From assembly GCA_050700835.1 (NCBI GenBank), contig JBOHDX010000114.1:20461-84460 (forward strand): a stretch of 64,000 nucleotides of DNA. Direction: 5' to 3'. This DNA is from JBOHDX01 sp050700835. Lineage in GTDB: Bacteria > Actinomycetota > Actinomycetes > Propionibacteriales > Nocardioidaceae. A model generated the notes under the pieces. The model did no database searches, was not told the DNA's origin, and saw nothing but the letters and a program-made list of their open reading frames with translations. Below, piece after piece: positions 23,643-31,513 of the stretch. Each line of letters begins with the position of its first letter. Position 1 is the stretch's first letter. A program made the translations under genes and the position numbers.

Positions 23643-25024
23643 CGGCTGGCACCCCGCGGTGTCGGGAGGATTCGTGCCCCGCTGTGAGGAACCGACGTGA
23701 TGTTGCGTACGCGGGGGCGGTCGGTGCCCCACCCGTCCGGACGGGTCACGTCGAGTCGCCCGATGACCTGGCGCAGCACCGCCACGCCTTCCATCAACGA
23801 GAAGCCGGCACCGATGCAGCGACGCACGCCACCGCCGAACGGGATCCACGTGTTGGGTGGGACCGGACCTTCCAGGAACCGCTCCGGCCGGAACGCCGTG
23901 TGGTCGGCGAAGTTGTCCTCGCTCGCATGCGCCAGCAGGATCGACGGCGCCACCGTCACACCGGCTGGCAGGTCGAAGCCGGCGATGGTTGCCGGCGCCT
24001 GGAGCACTCGCGCCACCATCGGGATCACCGGGTGCAGCCGCATCGACTCCTTGAGCACCGCCTCGACCCACGTGTCGTCGTCCTCGTCGACGGCGCGCTG
24101 GGTTCTCGCCAGCAGCCGCGGCGACCGCGCCAGCTCGTACAACGCCCAGGACAGTGCCGAGGCTGTCGTCTCGTGCCCCGCCAGCAGGAGTGTGACCAGC
24201 TGGTCACGCAGCTCGTCGTCGCTCAACCCCGGCTCGTCCTCGGTCCCGCCCACCCGCAGGAGCCGCGACAGCACGTCGCCGCGATCAGCCAGGTCGGTGG
24301 CCCGCCGGCGCTCGGCGATCTCGGTGTACAAGATCGTGTCCAGCGCCTGCTGGTTGCGCAGGTACGCTCGCCACAGTCCGTGTCCCTGCAGCCGGGGATA
24401 GATCCACCCGAGCAGGATCACCGGCCCCACGTTGACGGTGCGGTTGACCATCGGACGCAGTCGGGACAACCGGGACTCGTCGGTGACGCCGAACACGACC
24501 CGCAGGATCACCTCGAGCGTGACTGCGTTCATTCGATCCAACGTGTGCACCGGTTCGCCGGCAGGCCAGCGTTCGACTTCGGCTGCGGCGATCCGGGTCA
24601 CCAGGTCGCGATAGCCGTGCAGCGCAGCCCCGTTGAACGGCGGCATCAGCAGCTTTCGCGCCCGCGCATGCTCTGCGCCGTCGACGAGCAGCAAGGAGTG
24701 AGGGCCCATGACCGGCCCGAGGATCGAGTTCCCCTTGCCGGCATGGAACGTGGCGGGATCGCCGGCAAACACCTCCCGGACATGTTCGGGTCGTCGGACG
24801 AATACCACCGGCCGACCGGCGGGTGCGATCCGGAGCTTGAAGACGTCGCCGTAATGACGGTGCATCGCGGGCACGAACTGGTGCCTGAACCGCATCAGCA
24901 TCAACGTCTGCAGGGGATAGGCGAGGCGCGGACCGCGCGGCAGGCCGCGCTCGTCGATGTGTGGCAGCCTGCCCGCCGGCCTCAGCGTCATCCGGCGCGC
25001 CCTCCGCTGCGCCATGGTGGTCAT
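23639..25024 (-). CDS. Cytochrome P450
   Basis: A 461-residue P450. The I-helix oxygen motif (LLLAGHETTASALSWAL), the ExxR pair (KESMRLHPVIP) and the heme loop (PFGGGVRRCIGAGFSL, Cys ligand) are all intact. The N-terminus lacks a clear membrane anchor, so it is probably soluble and needs separate ferredoxin partners, none of which is nearby. ATG 25024 overlaps the monooxygenase stop (ATGA). The pairing with a Baeyer-Villiger enzyme suggests oxidation of a hydrophobic ring or chain compound; the substrate is unknown. Confidence 0.92.
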   Translation of the reverse strand: MTTMAQRRARRMTLRPAGRLPHIDERGLPRGPRLAYPLQTLMLMRFRHQFVPAMHRHYGDVFKLRIAPAGRPVVFVRRPEHVREVFAGDPATFHAGKGNSILGPVMGPHSLLLVDGAEHARARKLLMPPFNGAALHGYRDLVTRIAAAEVERWPAGEPVHTLDRMNAVTLEVILRVVFGVTDESRLSRLRPMVNRTVNVGPVILLGWIYPRLQGHGLWRAYLRNQQALDTILYTEIAERRRATDLADRGDVLSRLLRVGGTEDEPGLSDDELRDQLVTLLLAGHETTASALSWALYELARSPRLLARTQRAVDEDDDTWVEAVLKESMRLHPVIPMVARVLQAPATIAGFDLPAGVTVAPSILLAHASEDNFADHTAFRPERFLEGPVPPNTWIPFGGGVRRCIGAGFSLMEGVAVLRQVIGRLDVTRPDGWGTDRPRVRNITSVPHSGARILPTPRGASR

Positions 25025-26529
25025 GCCGGGACGCCAACCTCAGAGGGGATCTCGCGAACCGCCGGCTCGCCCCAGGTGTACGCCCGGGTGTCGATCCGCC
25101 GCGTTTCGAGCCAGTACTTCCAGGTGAAGCCGGGCCAGATCGCGCGGTTGACCCCTTGCACGTCGAGGTACCAGCTGGTGCACCCGCCCTGGGTCCAGAT
25201 GCCCCGCGCCAACCGTCGCTGGAGCGAGTCGTTGAACTCGCGCTGGGCGGTCGAGCGCACGTCGACGGAGGCAACCGACCGGCGATCCATCTCATCGAGC
25301 AGCCGGATGGCATACGCCGCCTGCTGCTCGATCATGAACACGACGGAGTTGTGCCCCAGACCGGTGTTGGGGCCTAGCAGGAAGATCAGGTTGGGGAAGC
25401 CGTGCACGTTGATGCCGAGGTAGGTCTCGACGCCCTTCTCGTCGAACTGCTTGGCCAGGCTGATCCCGTCGACGCCTTCGATGTCGAGGTACTGGAACGC
25501 GTCGACCACATGGAAGCCGGTGCCGAAGATGATCGCGTCGACCTCGCGCTCGACCCCGTCAGCGTCGACGACGCTGTGTTCGCGCACCTCCGCGACCCCG
25601 CGATCGACGAGCTCGACGTTGTCCCGCGCCAGCGCGGGGTAGTAGTCGCTGGACAGCAGGACCCGCTTGCAGCCCAGGCGGTAGTCCGGCCGCAGCTTCG
25701 CCCGGAGCTCGGGGTCCTCGACCTTCCGCTCCAGGTGCTTGGTCGCCAGCCGCTCGGCCAGCCGCTGGAATCCCGGATGACCGTTGAACCCGAGGGCACG
25801 CGACTCGAGGATCCAGTAGAGCAGGTTGCGATAGGCCCGCTGGGCGCCTGGAACCTTGGCGAACACCTGTTGGGTACGCACGGAGATCGGGTGGTCCGGG
25901 CGGGGCAGGAGCCATGGCGCAGTGCGCTGGAAGACGTGCAGCTGCTCGACGTCCGGGGCGATCTGCGGCACGAACTGGATGGCGCTGGCGCCGGTGCCGA
26001 CCACGGCGACCCTCTTGCCGGTGAGGTCCGTGCTCTGGTCCCACGCGGCGGAATGGAACATCGGTCCGGCGAACGAGTCCATCCCCGGCAGGTCAGGAAG
26101 CCGGGGGATGTGGAGCGCCCCGATGCCGGCCACCAGCAGCCGGGACGAGAACGTGTCACCATTCGCGGCAGTCGACTCCCAGCGCTGCTCGGACTCCTCC
26201 CAGCCGGCGCTCACCAGCTCGGTGCCGAAACGGGTCCGTGCGCGCAGGTCGTACCTGTCAGCGACGTCACGCAGGTAGTCCCAGATCTCGGGTTGGGGGG
26301 AGAAGCTGCGGCTCCACGCAGGGTTCTGCTGGTAGGAGAAGGAGTACATGTGCGACGGGATGTCGCAGGCGCAGCCGGGGTAGACGTTGTCGCGCCAGGT
26401 GCCGCCGACGTCGTCGGCCTTCTCCACCAGCAGATAGTCGGTGCGGCCGGACCGTGTCAGCTGGATGGCCATGCCGAGACCGGAGAATCCGGTCCCGACG
26501 ATCAGTACGTCCGTACGGGTGTGGGTCAC
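25021..26529 (-). CDS. Flavin-containing Baeyer-Villiger-type monooxygenase
   Basis: A 502-residue class B flavoprotein monooxygenase. It has the FAD motif VLIVGTGFSGLGMAIQL, GGTWRDNVYPGCACDIPSHM, the Baeyer-Villiger fingerprint FAGPMFHSAAWD and the NADPH motif VAVVGTGASAIQFVPQIA. It inserts oxygen next to a carbonyl, or acts as an EthA-like S/N-oxygenase. GTG 26529 is preferred to ATG 26565 because the region between contains a palindrome (26535-26553) and TAGTAT 8 nt before the GTG, so it is promoter and operator rather than coding. First gene of the operon with the P450 and QOR. Confidence 0.9.
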   Translation of the reverse strand: MTHTRTDVLIVGTGFSGLGMAIQLTRSGRTDYLLVEKADDVGGTWRDNVYPGCACDIPSHMYSFSYQQNPAWSRSFSPQPEIWDYLRDVADRYDLRARTRFGTELVSAGWEESEQRWESTAANGDTFSSRLLVAGIGALHIPRLPDLPGMDSFAGPMFHSAAWDQSTDLTGKRVAVVGTGASAIQFVPQIAPDVEQLHVFQRTAPWLLPRPDHPISVRTQQVFAKVPGAQRAYRNLLYWILESRALGFNGHPGFQRLAERLATKHLERKVEDPELRAKLRPDYRLGCKRVLLSSDYYPALARDNVELVDRGVAEVREHSVVDADGVEREVDAIIFGTGFHVVDAFQYLDIEGVDGISLAKQFDEKGVETYLGINVHGFPNLIFLLGPNTGLGHNSVVFMIEQQAAYAIRLLDEMDRRSVASVDVRSTAQREFNDSLQRRLARGIWTQGGCTSWYLDVQGVNRAIWPGFTWKYWLETRRIDTRAYTWGEPAVREIPSEVGVPA

Positions 26530-26534
26530 AATTT

Positions 26535-26553
26535 CAGATACTACCGGTATCTG
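26535..26553. promoter_or_regulatory. Palindromic operator overlapping the monooxygenase -10 box
   Basis: The 19-bp site has 7-bp arms (CAGATAC and GTATCTG) around a 5-nt centre. On the minus strand it contains TAGTAT, which sits 8 nt before the monooxygenase GTG and looks like its -10 element. The divergent TetR gene begins 36 bp away. This geometry fits autoregulated TetR repression of the whole operon, as in ethR/ethA; binding is inferred. Confidence 0.65.
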
Positions 26554-26588
26554 GATTCGTGGCAAGGGGCGCGCTAGCGTGAGCGGCG

Positions 26589-27218
26589 ATGTCCGCCGCC
26601 ACGATGCCGACGAGTGTGCTCACGCGCGCCGAGCGCCAGGCCCAGACCCGGGCCAGGCTCGTCGCCACCGCGCGGGCGCTGTTCCTGCGTGACGGCTTCA
26701 GCAACACGTCGCTGGACCGGGTCGCGGAGGAGGCGGGCTTCTCCAAGGGCGCCGTCTATTCCAACTTCCGCAACAAGGACGAGCTCTGCCTCGCCGTCCT
26801 CGACGACATCCACGCCGAGCAGCTGGCCCGTATCGTCGACGCGTTCGGCTCGCCGCACTCCTTCGAGGAGCGGCTCGCCGCCTTCCAGCGATGGGCCGAG
26901 GAGCGGCTCGGCGAGCCCCGGTGGACGTCGCTCGAGGTCGAGTTCGCGACGCGTGCCCGCCTGTCGAAGTACGTCTCGCGGGAGCTGGCCCAGCGCAACG
27001 CGGCGGTCCGGGAGTCGTTGGCCGGCCTGATCCGCGAGTCGGCGCAGAGCTACGACCTGCACCTGCAGATGGCTCCGGACGATGTCGCCACGGCGCTGCT
27101 CAGTCTCGGCATCGGGCTCGGGGTCGCGCGCGCCAACGATCCTGCCGTGGGCGTGGACGTCCTGACTGCGACCATCCGGATCCTGCTCGGTCAGACGGCT
27201 GGCAGCACTCATGCATGA
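26589..27218 (+). CDS. TetR family transcriptional regulator
   Basis: A 209-residue regulator. The N-terminal helix-turn-helix is canonical (RARLVATARALFLRDGFSNT, then AEEAGFSKGAVYSNFRNKDE, residues about 20-65); the C-terminal domain is a ligand-binding helical bundle. TAGCGT lies 8 nt before ATG 26589 with no Shine-Dalgarno, so the mRNA may be leaderless. It is divergent from the monooxygenase/P450/QOR operon and probably represses it through the palindrome at 26535-26553. Its stop overlaps the pgm start by 8 bp, so pgm may be co-transcribed. Confidence 0.9.
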   Translation: MSAATMPTSVLTRAERQAQTRARLVATARALFLRDGFSNTSLDRVAEEAGFSKGAVYSNFRNKDELCLAVLDDIHAEQLARIVDAFGSPHSFEERLAAFQRWAEERLGEPRWTSLEVEFATRARLSKYVSRELAQRNAAVRESLAGLIRESAQSYDLHLQMAPDDVATALLSLGIGLGVARANDPAVGVDVLTATIRILLGQTAGSTHA

Positions 27219-28836
27219 CCGTGCAGGGCAGCTCGCGCGGCCGGAGGATCTGGTCGACGTACGAGCCCTCCTCGACGCCTACACGGACGTGCGTCCGGAT
27301 CCGGACGATCCTGACCAGCGGGTCGCCTTCGGCACGTCCGGGCATCGGGGGTCGAGCCTCGACGGCGCCTTCAACGAGGACCACATCCTTGCGATCACCC
27401 AGGCCATCTGTGAGTACCGAAAGGCCCACGGGATCACCGACGCACTGCTGGTCGGCAGGGACACCCACGCCCTGTCTGAGCCGGCCTGGCGCACGGCGCT
27501 GGAGGTGCTGGTGGCCAACGACGTCACCGTGCTGGTGGACTCCGGCGACGGCTACACCCCGACACCCGCCGTCTCACATGCGATCGTGACGCTCAACCGG
27601 ATCCGTGCACCCTCGCGCTGCGACGGGATTGTGATCACGCCGTCGCACAACCCACCCCGAGACGGAGGGTTCAAGTACAACCCGCCGCCCGGAGGTCCGG
27701 CCGACTCCGAGGTCACCGGGTGGATCCAGGACCGCGCCAACGACCTGCTGGCCACCGGACTGTCGGGAGTCAGCCGGGTCGACTTCGTCGCTGCCAGGGC
27801 GAGGGCCGGCGGCTACGACTTCCTGCACACCTACGTGGACGACCTCGAGTCCGTGCTCGACATCGACGCGATCCGCGATGCCGGCGTGCGGATCGGCGCC
27901 GACCCGCTCGGTGGTGCGAGCGTGGCGTACTGGGGCGTGATCGCCGAGCGGCACCGTCTCGACCTCAGCGTCGTCAACCCAGTCGTCGATCCGCGGTGGG
28001 CGTTCATGACCCTCGACCACGACGGCAAGATCAGGATGGACTGCTCGTCGCCGTACGCCATGGCGTCCTTGATCGACCGACGCGCGGACTACGCCATCTC
28101 CACCGGCAACGACGCGGACGCCGACCGGCACGGGATCGTCACCCCGGACGCCGGGCTGATGAACCCCAACCACTTCCTCGCGGTCGCCATCGGCTACTTG
28201 GCCGAGCACCGCGACTGGGGTCCAGAGGTCGCCATCGGCAAGACGTTGGTGTCGTCGTCGATGATCGACCGTGTGGTCGGGGGCCTCGGCCGCCGGCTGT
28301 GGGAGGTCCCGGTCGGCTTCAAGTGGTTCGTGCCGGGCCTGATCGACGGGACGGTCGGCTTCGGCGGTGAGGAGAGCGCGGGAGCGTCATTCCTGCGTCG
28401 CGACGGCTCCGTGTGGACGACCGACAAGGACGGCATCCTGCTGGCGCTGCTGGCGTCGGAGATCCAGGGGGTCACTGGCCGCAGCCCGAGCGAGCACTAC
28501 GCCGACCTCGTCCAGCGCTACGGCAACCCGGCGTACGCCCGGGTGGATGCGCCCGCCGACCGGGAGCAGAAGGCCAAGCTGGCCAGGCTCACCCCCGAGT
28601 CGGTCACTGCCACCGAGCTGGCCGGAGAGCCGATCACGTCCCGGCTCACGACGGCGCCGGGCAACGGCGCGGCCATCGGCGGGCTGAAGGTGACCACAGC
28701 GTCGGCCTGGTTCGCGGCTCGGCCCTCGGGCACCGAGGACGTCTACAAGATCTATGCCGAGTCTTTCCACGGGCCCGAGCACCTCGCTGAGGTGCAGGAG
28801 GCCGCGCGGAAGGTCGTCTCCGCGGCGCTGCGGTAA
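27211..28836 (+). CDS. pgm: Alpha-D-glucose phosphate-specific phosphoglucomutase
   Basis: A 541-residue enzyme interconverting glucose 1-phosphate and glucose 6-phosphate, linking glycolysis with glycogen, trehalose and UDP-glucose synthesis. The active-site phosphoserine loop (VITPSHNPPRDGG), the magnesium loop (STGNDADADRHGI), the sugar-binding loop (FGGEESAGASF) and the phosphate-binding loop (ARPSGTEDVYKIY) are intact, and the length matches the bacterial family. ATG 27211 lies inside the end of the TetR gene (8-bp overlap), so translation is probably coupled despite the unrelated roles. Confidence 0.94.
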   Translation: MHDRAGQLARPEDLVDVRALLDAYTDVRPDPDDPDQRVAFGTSGHRGSSLDGAFNEDHILAITQAICEYRKAHGITDALLVGRDTHALSEPAWRTALEVLVANDVTVLVDSGDGYTPTPAVSHAIVTLNRIRAPSRCDGIVITPSHNPPRDGGFKYNPPPGGPADSEVTGWIQDRANDLLATGLSGVSRVDFVAARARAGGYDFLHTYVDDLESVLDIDAIRDAGVRIGADPLGGASVAYWGVIAERHRLDLSVVNPVVDPRWAFMTLDHDGKIRMDCSSPYAMASLIDRRADYAISTGNDADADRHGIVTPDAGLMNPNHFLAVAIGYLAEHRDWGPEVAIGKTLVSSSMIDRVVGGLGRRLWEVPVGFKWFVPGLIDGTVGFGGEESAGASFLRRDGSVWTTDKDGILLALLASEIQGVTGRSPSEHYADLVQRYGNPAYARVDAPADREQKAKLARLTPESVTATELAGEPITSRLTTAPGNGAAIGGLKVTTASAWFAARPSGTEDVYKIYAESFHGPEHLAEVQEAARKVVSAALR

Positions 28837-28888
28837 CGGCCTGCGGTTGACGGCCGCGGCTGACGGCCGCGCCTGATCCACCCCCTCA

Positions 28889-29021
28889 CGATCCGACAGT
28901 TACGCACGCATCGGTCGGCAGTTGCGGACGCGAGATCACGGTTTCGTACGGGTTCAAGCGCCCCCTGTCGTACGAAGGTGCGATCTCGCGCGGCAAGGAG
29001 GCGTGCGTAACTGTCGGATCG
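28889..29021. repeat. Nested inverted repeat element, 133 bp
   Basis: The outer arms 28889-28909 and 29001-29021 are exact 21-bp reverse complements. Inside them, arms 28930-28950 and 28969-28989 match at 17 of 21 positions and carry the GCGAGATC core shared with the element at 22343-22402. The structure would fold into a long two-part cruciform or hairpin. It lies between pgm and the NlpC/P60 gene. Confidence 0.85.
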
Positions 29022-29029
29022 CGGCCAGA

Positions 29030-29185
29030 GGTGGTTCGGAGGGCGGACGGGGGTGGCTCGGAGGGCGGACGAGGTGGCTCGGAGGGCGGCCGGGGTATGG
29101 CCGGCGGGCGGACGGGGTGGCTCGGCGGCCGGCCGGGGTATGGCCGGCGGGCGGAACGGGGTGGCTTGGCGGGCGGCCGGGGGTG
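29030..29185. repeat. GC-rich tandem repeat, about seven 21-bp units
   Basis: Units alternate between GGTGGCTCGGAGGGCGG-like and GGTATGGCCGGCGGGCGG-like sequences, with drift between copies. It directly follows the nested inverted repeat. No frame through it has a plausible start or a protein-like composition, so I treat it as non-coding. Confidence 0.75.
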
Positions 29186-29259
29186 ACGCCGGAGCACGTC
29201 TCCTGGCCCGCGTTTCGGGGCGTGCCTTCGGTCCGCTCAGGGTCCTACGGCGGAGCCAC

Positions 29260-29487
29260 CTCGCCCTTCCCTGAGTATTACACGGATGTAATTTGCAAGT
29301 CGACACGCCGTGTTACAGGAGTTAATTTTGTGGTTCCTGTTCCTCTTGGGACCAAATTCGCCTACGTTCGTCTCCGGAACTTCTACAGCCGGTCACATCG
29401 CAACCTCGTTCCGTGAGGTCGCGACGAGGCGGTCAGGGTGTTCGAGCCCACGGGGAAGGGGCTCGGACAAGACGAGAGGGAATTCCC
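29260..29487 (+). promoter_or_regulatory. AT-rich upstream region of the NlpC/P60 gene
   Basis: Composition drops sharply in G+C around 29270-29345 compared with everything around it, typical of a strong or Lsr2-bound promoter region. Further down, a 7-bp dyad (CGAGCCC with GGGCTCG, about 29443-29466) lies 20-45 nt before the start codon and GAGAGGG forms the ribosome-binding site. Actinobacterial cell-wall hydrolase genes often have long regulated leaders, including c-di-AMP riboswitches, but I cannot recognise one with confidence here. Confidence 0.45.
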
Positions 29488-30864
29488 GTGTCACACGACG
29501 GACCGATCACGCCGGAACGCCGTCGCCGCACCGTCTCTCGGGCCGTCCGCCTCGGCGGCGTGTCCGGGATCGCGGTGGCGCTGTGCCTGTCCTCGCTCAG
29601 CCAGGCGAGTGCCAACCCCAAGCCGTACCCCTCGAAGCAGCAGGTTCAGCACGCCAAGCAGGCGGTTACCGACAAGGCGACCCAGGTGGGGCAGATCAAG
29701 GCCGCCCTCGCCGCCGCGGACCAGCAGCGCAACGACCTGATCATCAAGTCCGACCAGGCAGTCGAGGCCTACGACGGCGCCAGGTACCGGTTGGGTCTGG
29801 CTCGCCAGGACGCCAAGCAGGCCAAGGAGAGGGCCAACGCGGCGTCGCGCAAGGCCGAGAGGCAGCGCGCGCGCGTCGCCCAGCTCACGGTGAACACCTA
29901 CCAGGCCGGCGGCGGCATGAGTCAGCTGACGACCCTGCTGCAGGGCCAGGGGCCGCAACAGCTGCTCGACCAGCTCGGTTCGTTCAGCAGCACGACGACG
30001 GCCATGCAAGGTGACCTCGCCGGCTACCAGTCGACCAAGGCGGTCGCGGACGTGCTGCGCAAGCAGGCCGACGCAGCAGTCGCGCGACGGAACGCCGCAG
30101 TCAAGGCCGCGGCCGCAGCCAAGCAGCAGGTGGAAGCGGCCCTCGCGGCGTCCCAGGCCGCCGTGGACCGGATCGCCGCAGAGAGGTCATCGCTGATCCG
30201 CCAGCTGGCCCAGGCACAGCACATCTCCGTCCGGATGGCCCAGCAGCGGCAGACCGCCCTGGCCCGGATCGCTCGGTTGCGCGCCGAGCGGATCGCCGCC
30301 CGCCAGGCGGCGCTGGCCCGCGCCCGGCAGCTGCGCGAGCAGCGCCGCGAGCACCGGCAGCAGGTGCGCGAGCTGCGCCGGGAGCACCGCCAGCAGCAGC
30401 ACCAGGCGTCGACCGGACCCACCGGACCCACGAACCCGCCCACCGGACCCACGAACCCGCCGACCAACCCGGGCGGCACGACGCCACCTCCGCCTTCGTC
30501 GGGCGGCGCGGCTGCCGCCATCGCGTTCGCCCAGGCGCAGATCGGCAAGCCGTACGTCTGGGGCGCGGCCGGACCGGACTCGTGGGACTGCTCAGGCCTG
30601 ACGATGGGATCCTGGGCCGCCGCCGGGGTGTACCTGCCGCACTACGCCGCCTCGCAGTACGAGTCGACCACGCCGATCTCGTCGACCGACCTGCAGCCAG
30701 GCGATCTGGTGTTCTGGGGCACGTCGAGCGACCCGGCCTCGATCTACCACGAGGCGTTGTACGTCGGCGGCGGCATGATCATCGAGGCGCCGCGTACCGG
30801 GGAGAACGTCCAGGAGGTCTCGATGTACTCCTGGATCGTGCCCAACTTCTACTCGAGGGTGTGA
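29488..30864 (+). CDS. Secreted NlpC/P60 peptidoglycan hydrolase with coiled-coil domain
   Basis: A 458-residue RipA-like protein. It has a signal peptide (LGGVSGIAVALCLSSL, cleavage near SQASA), a long coiled-coil region (about 45-310), a Pro/Gly/Thr linker with a repeated GPTNPPT motif, and a C-terminal NlpC/P60 domain (about 345-458). The catalytic Cys368 (WDCSGLT) and His421 (YHEALYVGGG) are present; the third polar residue, usually His or Asn, appears to be Glu433. It would cut peptide stems between septal cell-wall strands, with the coiled coil controlling activity. GTG 29488 has GAGAGGG 7 nt upstream. Confidence 0.9.
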   Translation: MSHDGPITPERRRRTVSRAVRLGGVSGIAVALCLSSLSQASANPKPYPSKQQVQHAKQAVTDKATQVGQIKAALAAADQQRNDLIIKSDQAVEAYDGARYRLGLARQDAKQAKERANAASRKAERQRARVAQLTVNTYQAGGGMSQLTTLLQGQGPQQLLDQLGSFSSTTTAMQGDLAGYQSTKAVADVLRKQADAAVARRNAAVKAAAAAKQQVEAALAASQAAVDRIAAERSSLIRQLAQAQHISVRMAQQRQTALARIARLRAERIAARQAALARARQLREQRREHRQQVRELRREHRQQQHQASTGPTGPTNPPTGPTNPPTNPGGTTPPPPSSGGAAAAIAFAQAQIGKPYVWGAAGPDSWDCSGLTMGSWAAAGVYLPHYAASQYESTTPISSTDLQPGDLVFWGTSSDPASIYHEALYVGGGMIIEAPRTGENVQEVSMYSWIVPNFYSRV

Positions 30865-30931
30865 CTCACATGACCGAGCCCAGCCAGTCAGAACCGATGA
30901 TGTGGCCACCGGTCAGGGCCGCCGGCGAGGG

Positions 30932-31423
30932 TCAGTGCTGCTGGTAGGGGACGAACCTGCCCTGGCTGGCCACGATCTCGGCCTCGGCCTCCGCCCGGCC
31001 GGCCCACCTGGCCCCCTCGACCGACTTGCCTGGCTCGAGATCCTTGTAGACCTCGAAGAAGTGCTGGATCTCGAGTCGTTCGAACTCCGGCAGGTGGTGG
31101 ATGTCGCGTAGGTGCTCCTGCCGCGGGTCGACGGCCGGCACGCAGACGACCTTGTCGTCGGGGCCCTTCTCGTCGGTCATCCGGAACATGCCGATGGTGC
31201 GGCAGGTGATCAGGCAACCGGGAAACGTCGGCTCCGAGAGCAGCACGAGCGCGTCGAGCGGGTCGCCGTCCTGGCCGAGGGTGTCCTCGATGAAGCCGTA
31301 GTCGGCGGGATACTGCGTGGCCGTGAACAGCGTCCGGTCCAGCCGGATCCGCCCGTTGGAGTGGTCCACTTCGTACTTGTTGCGTTGACCCTTGGGGATC
31401 TCGACCGTGACCTCGAACTGCAC
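30932..31423 (-). CDS. ppa: Inorganic pyrophosphatase
   Basis: A 163-residue soluble family I pyrophosphatase with EIPKGQRNKYEVD, YPADYGFIEDTLGQDGDPLD (the catalytic aspartates) and the KDLEPGKS motif. It hydrolyses pyrophosphate and drives biosynthetic reactions forward. GTG 31423 has AGGAG close upstream. It is divergent from dacB, the same arrangement of neighbours as Rv3628 and Rv3627c in M. tuberculosis. Confidence 0.95.
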   Translation of the reverse strand: MQFEVTVEIPKGQRNKYEVDHSNGRIRLDRTLFTATQYPADYGFIEDTLGQDGDPLDALVLLSEPTFPGCLITCRTIGMFRMTDEKGPDDKVVCVPAVDPRQEHLRDIHHLPEFERLEIQHFFEVYKDLEPGKSVEGARWAGRAEAEAEIVASQGRFVPYQQH

Positions 31424-31513
31424 CTGCTCCTACTTTCCGCGTCGACTTCCGGTGCTCCTCAGGGTGAGCGACCACTGACCTGCCGGCAGGCCCTGCCGTC
31501 TAGTGTCTCGCAT

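Noticed and set aside
23684..25423. 579-codon plus-strand ORF opposite the P450 gene
   Set aside because: Antisense shadow of the P450 and monooxygenase genes; repetitive Arg/Gln/His/Val composition and no domain.
29345..29487. Possible c-di-AMP (ydaO-type) riboswitch before the NlpC/P60 gene
   Set aside because: The gene context fits and some G-rich segments are suggestive, but I could not lay out the conserved core; a covariance search with the ydaO model (Rfam RF00379) over 29260-29490 would decide.
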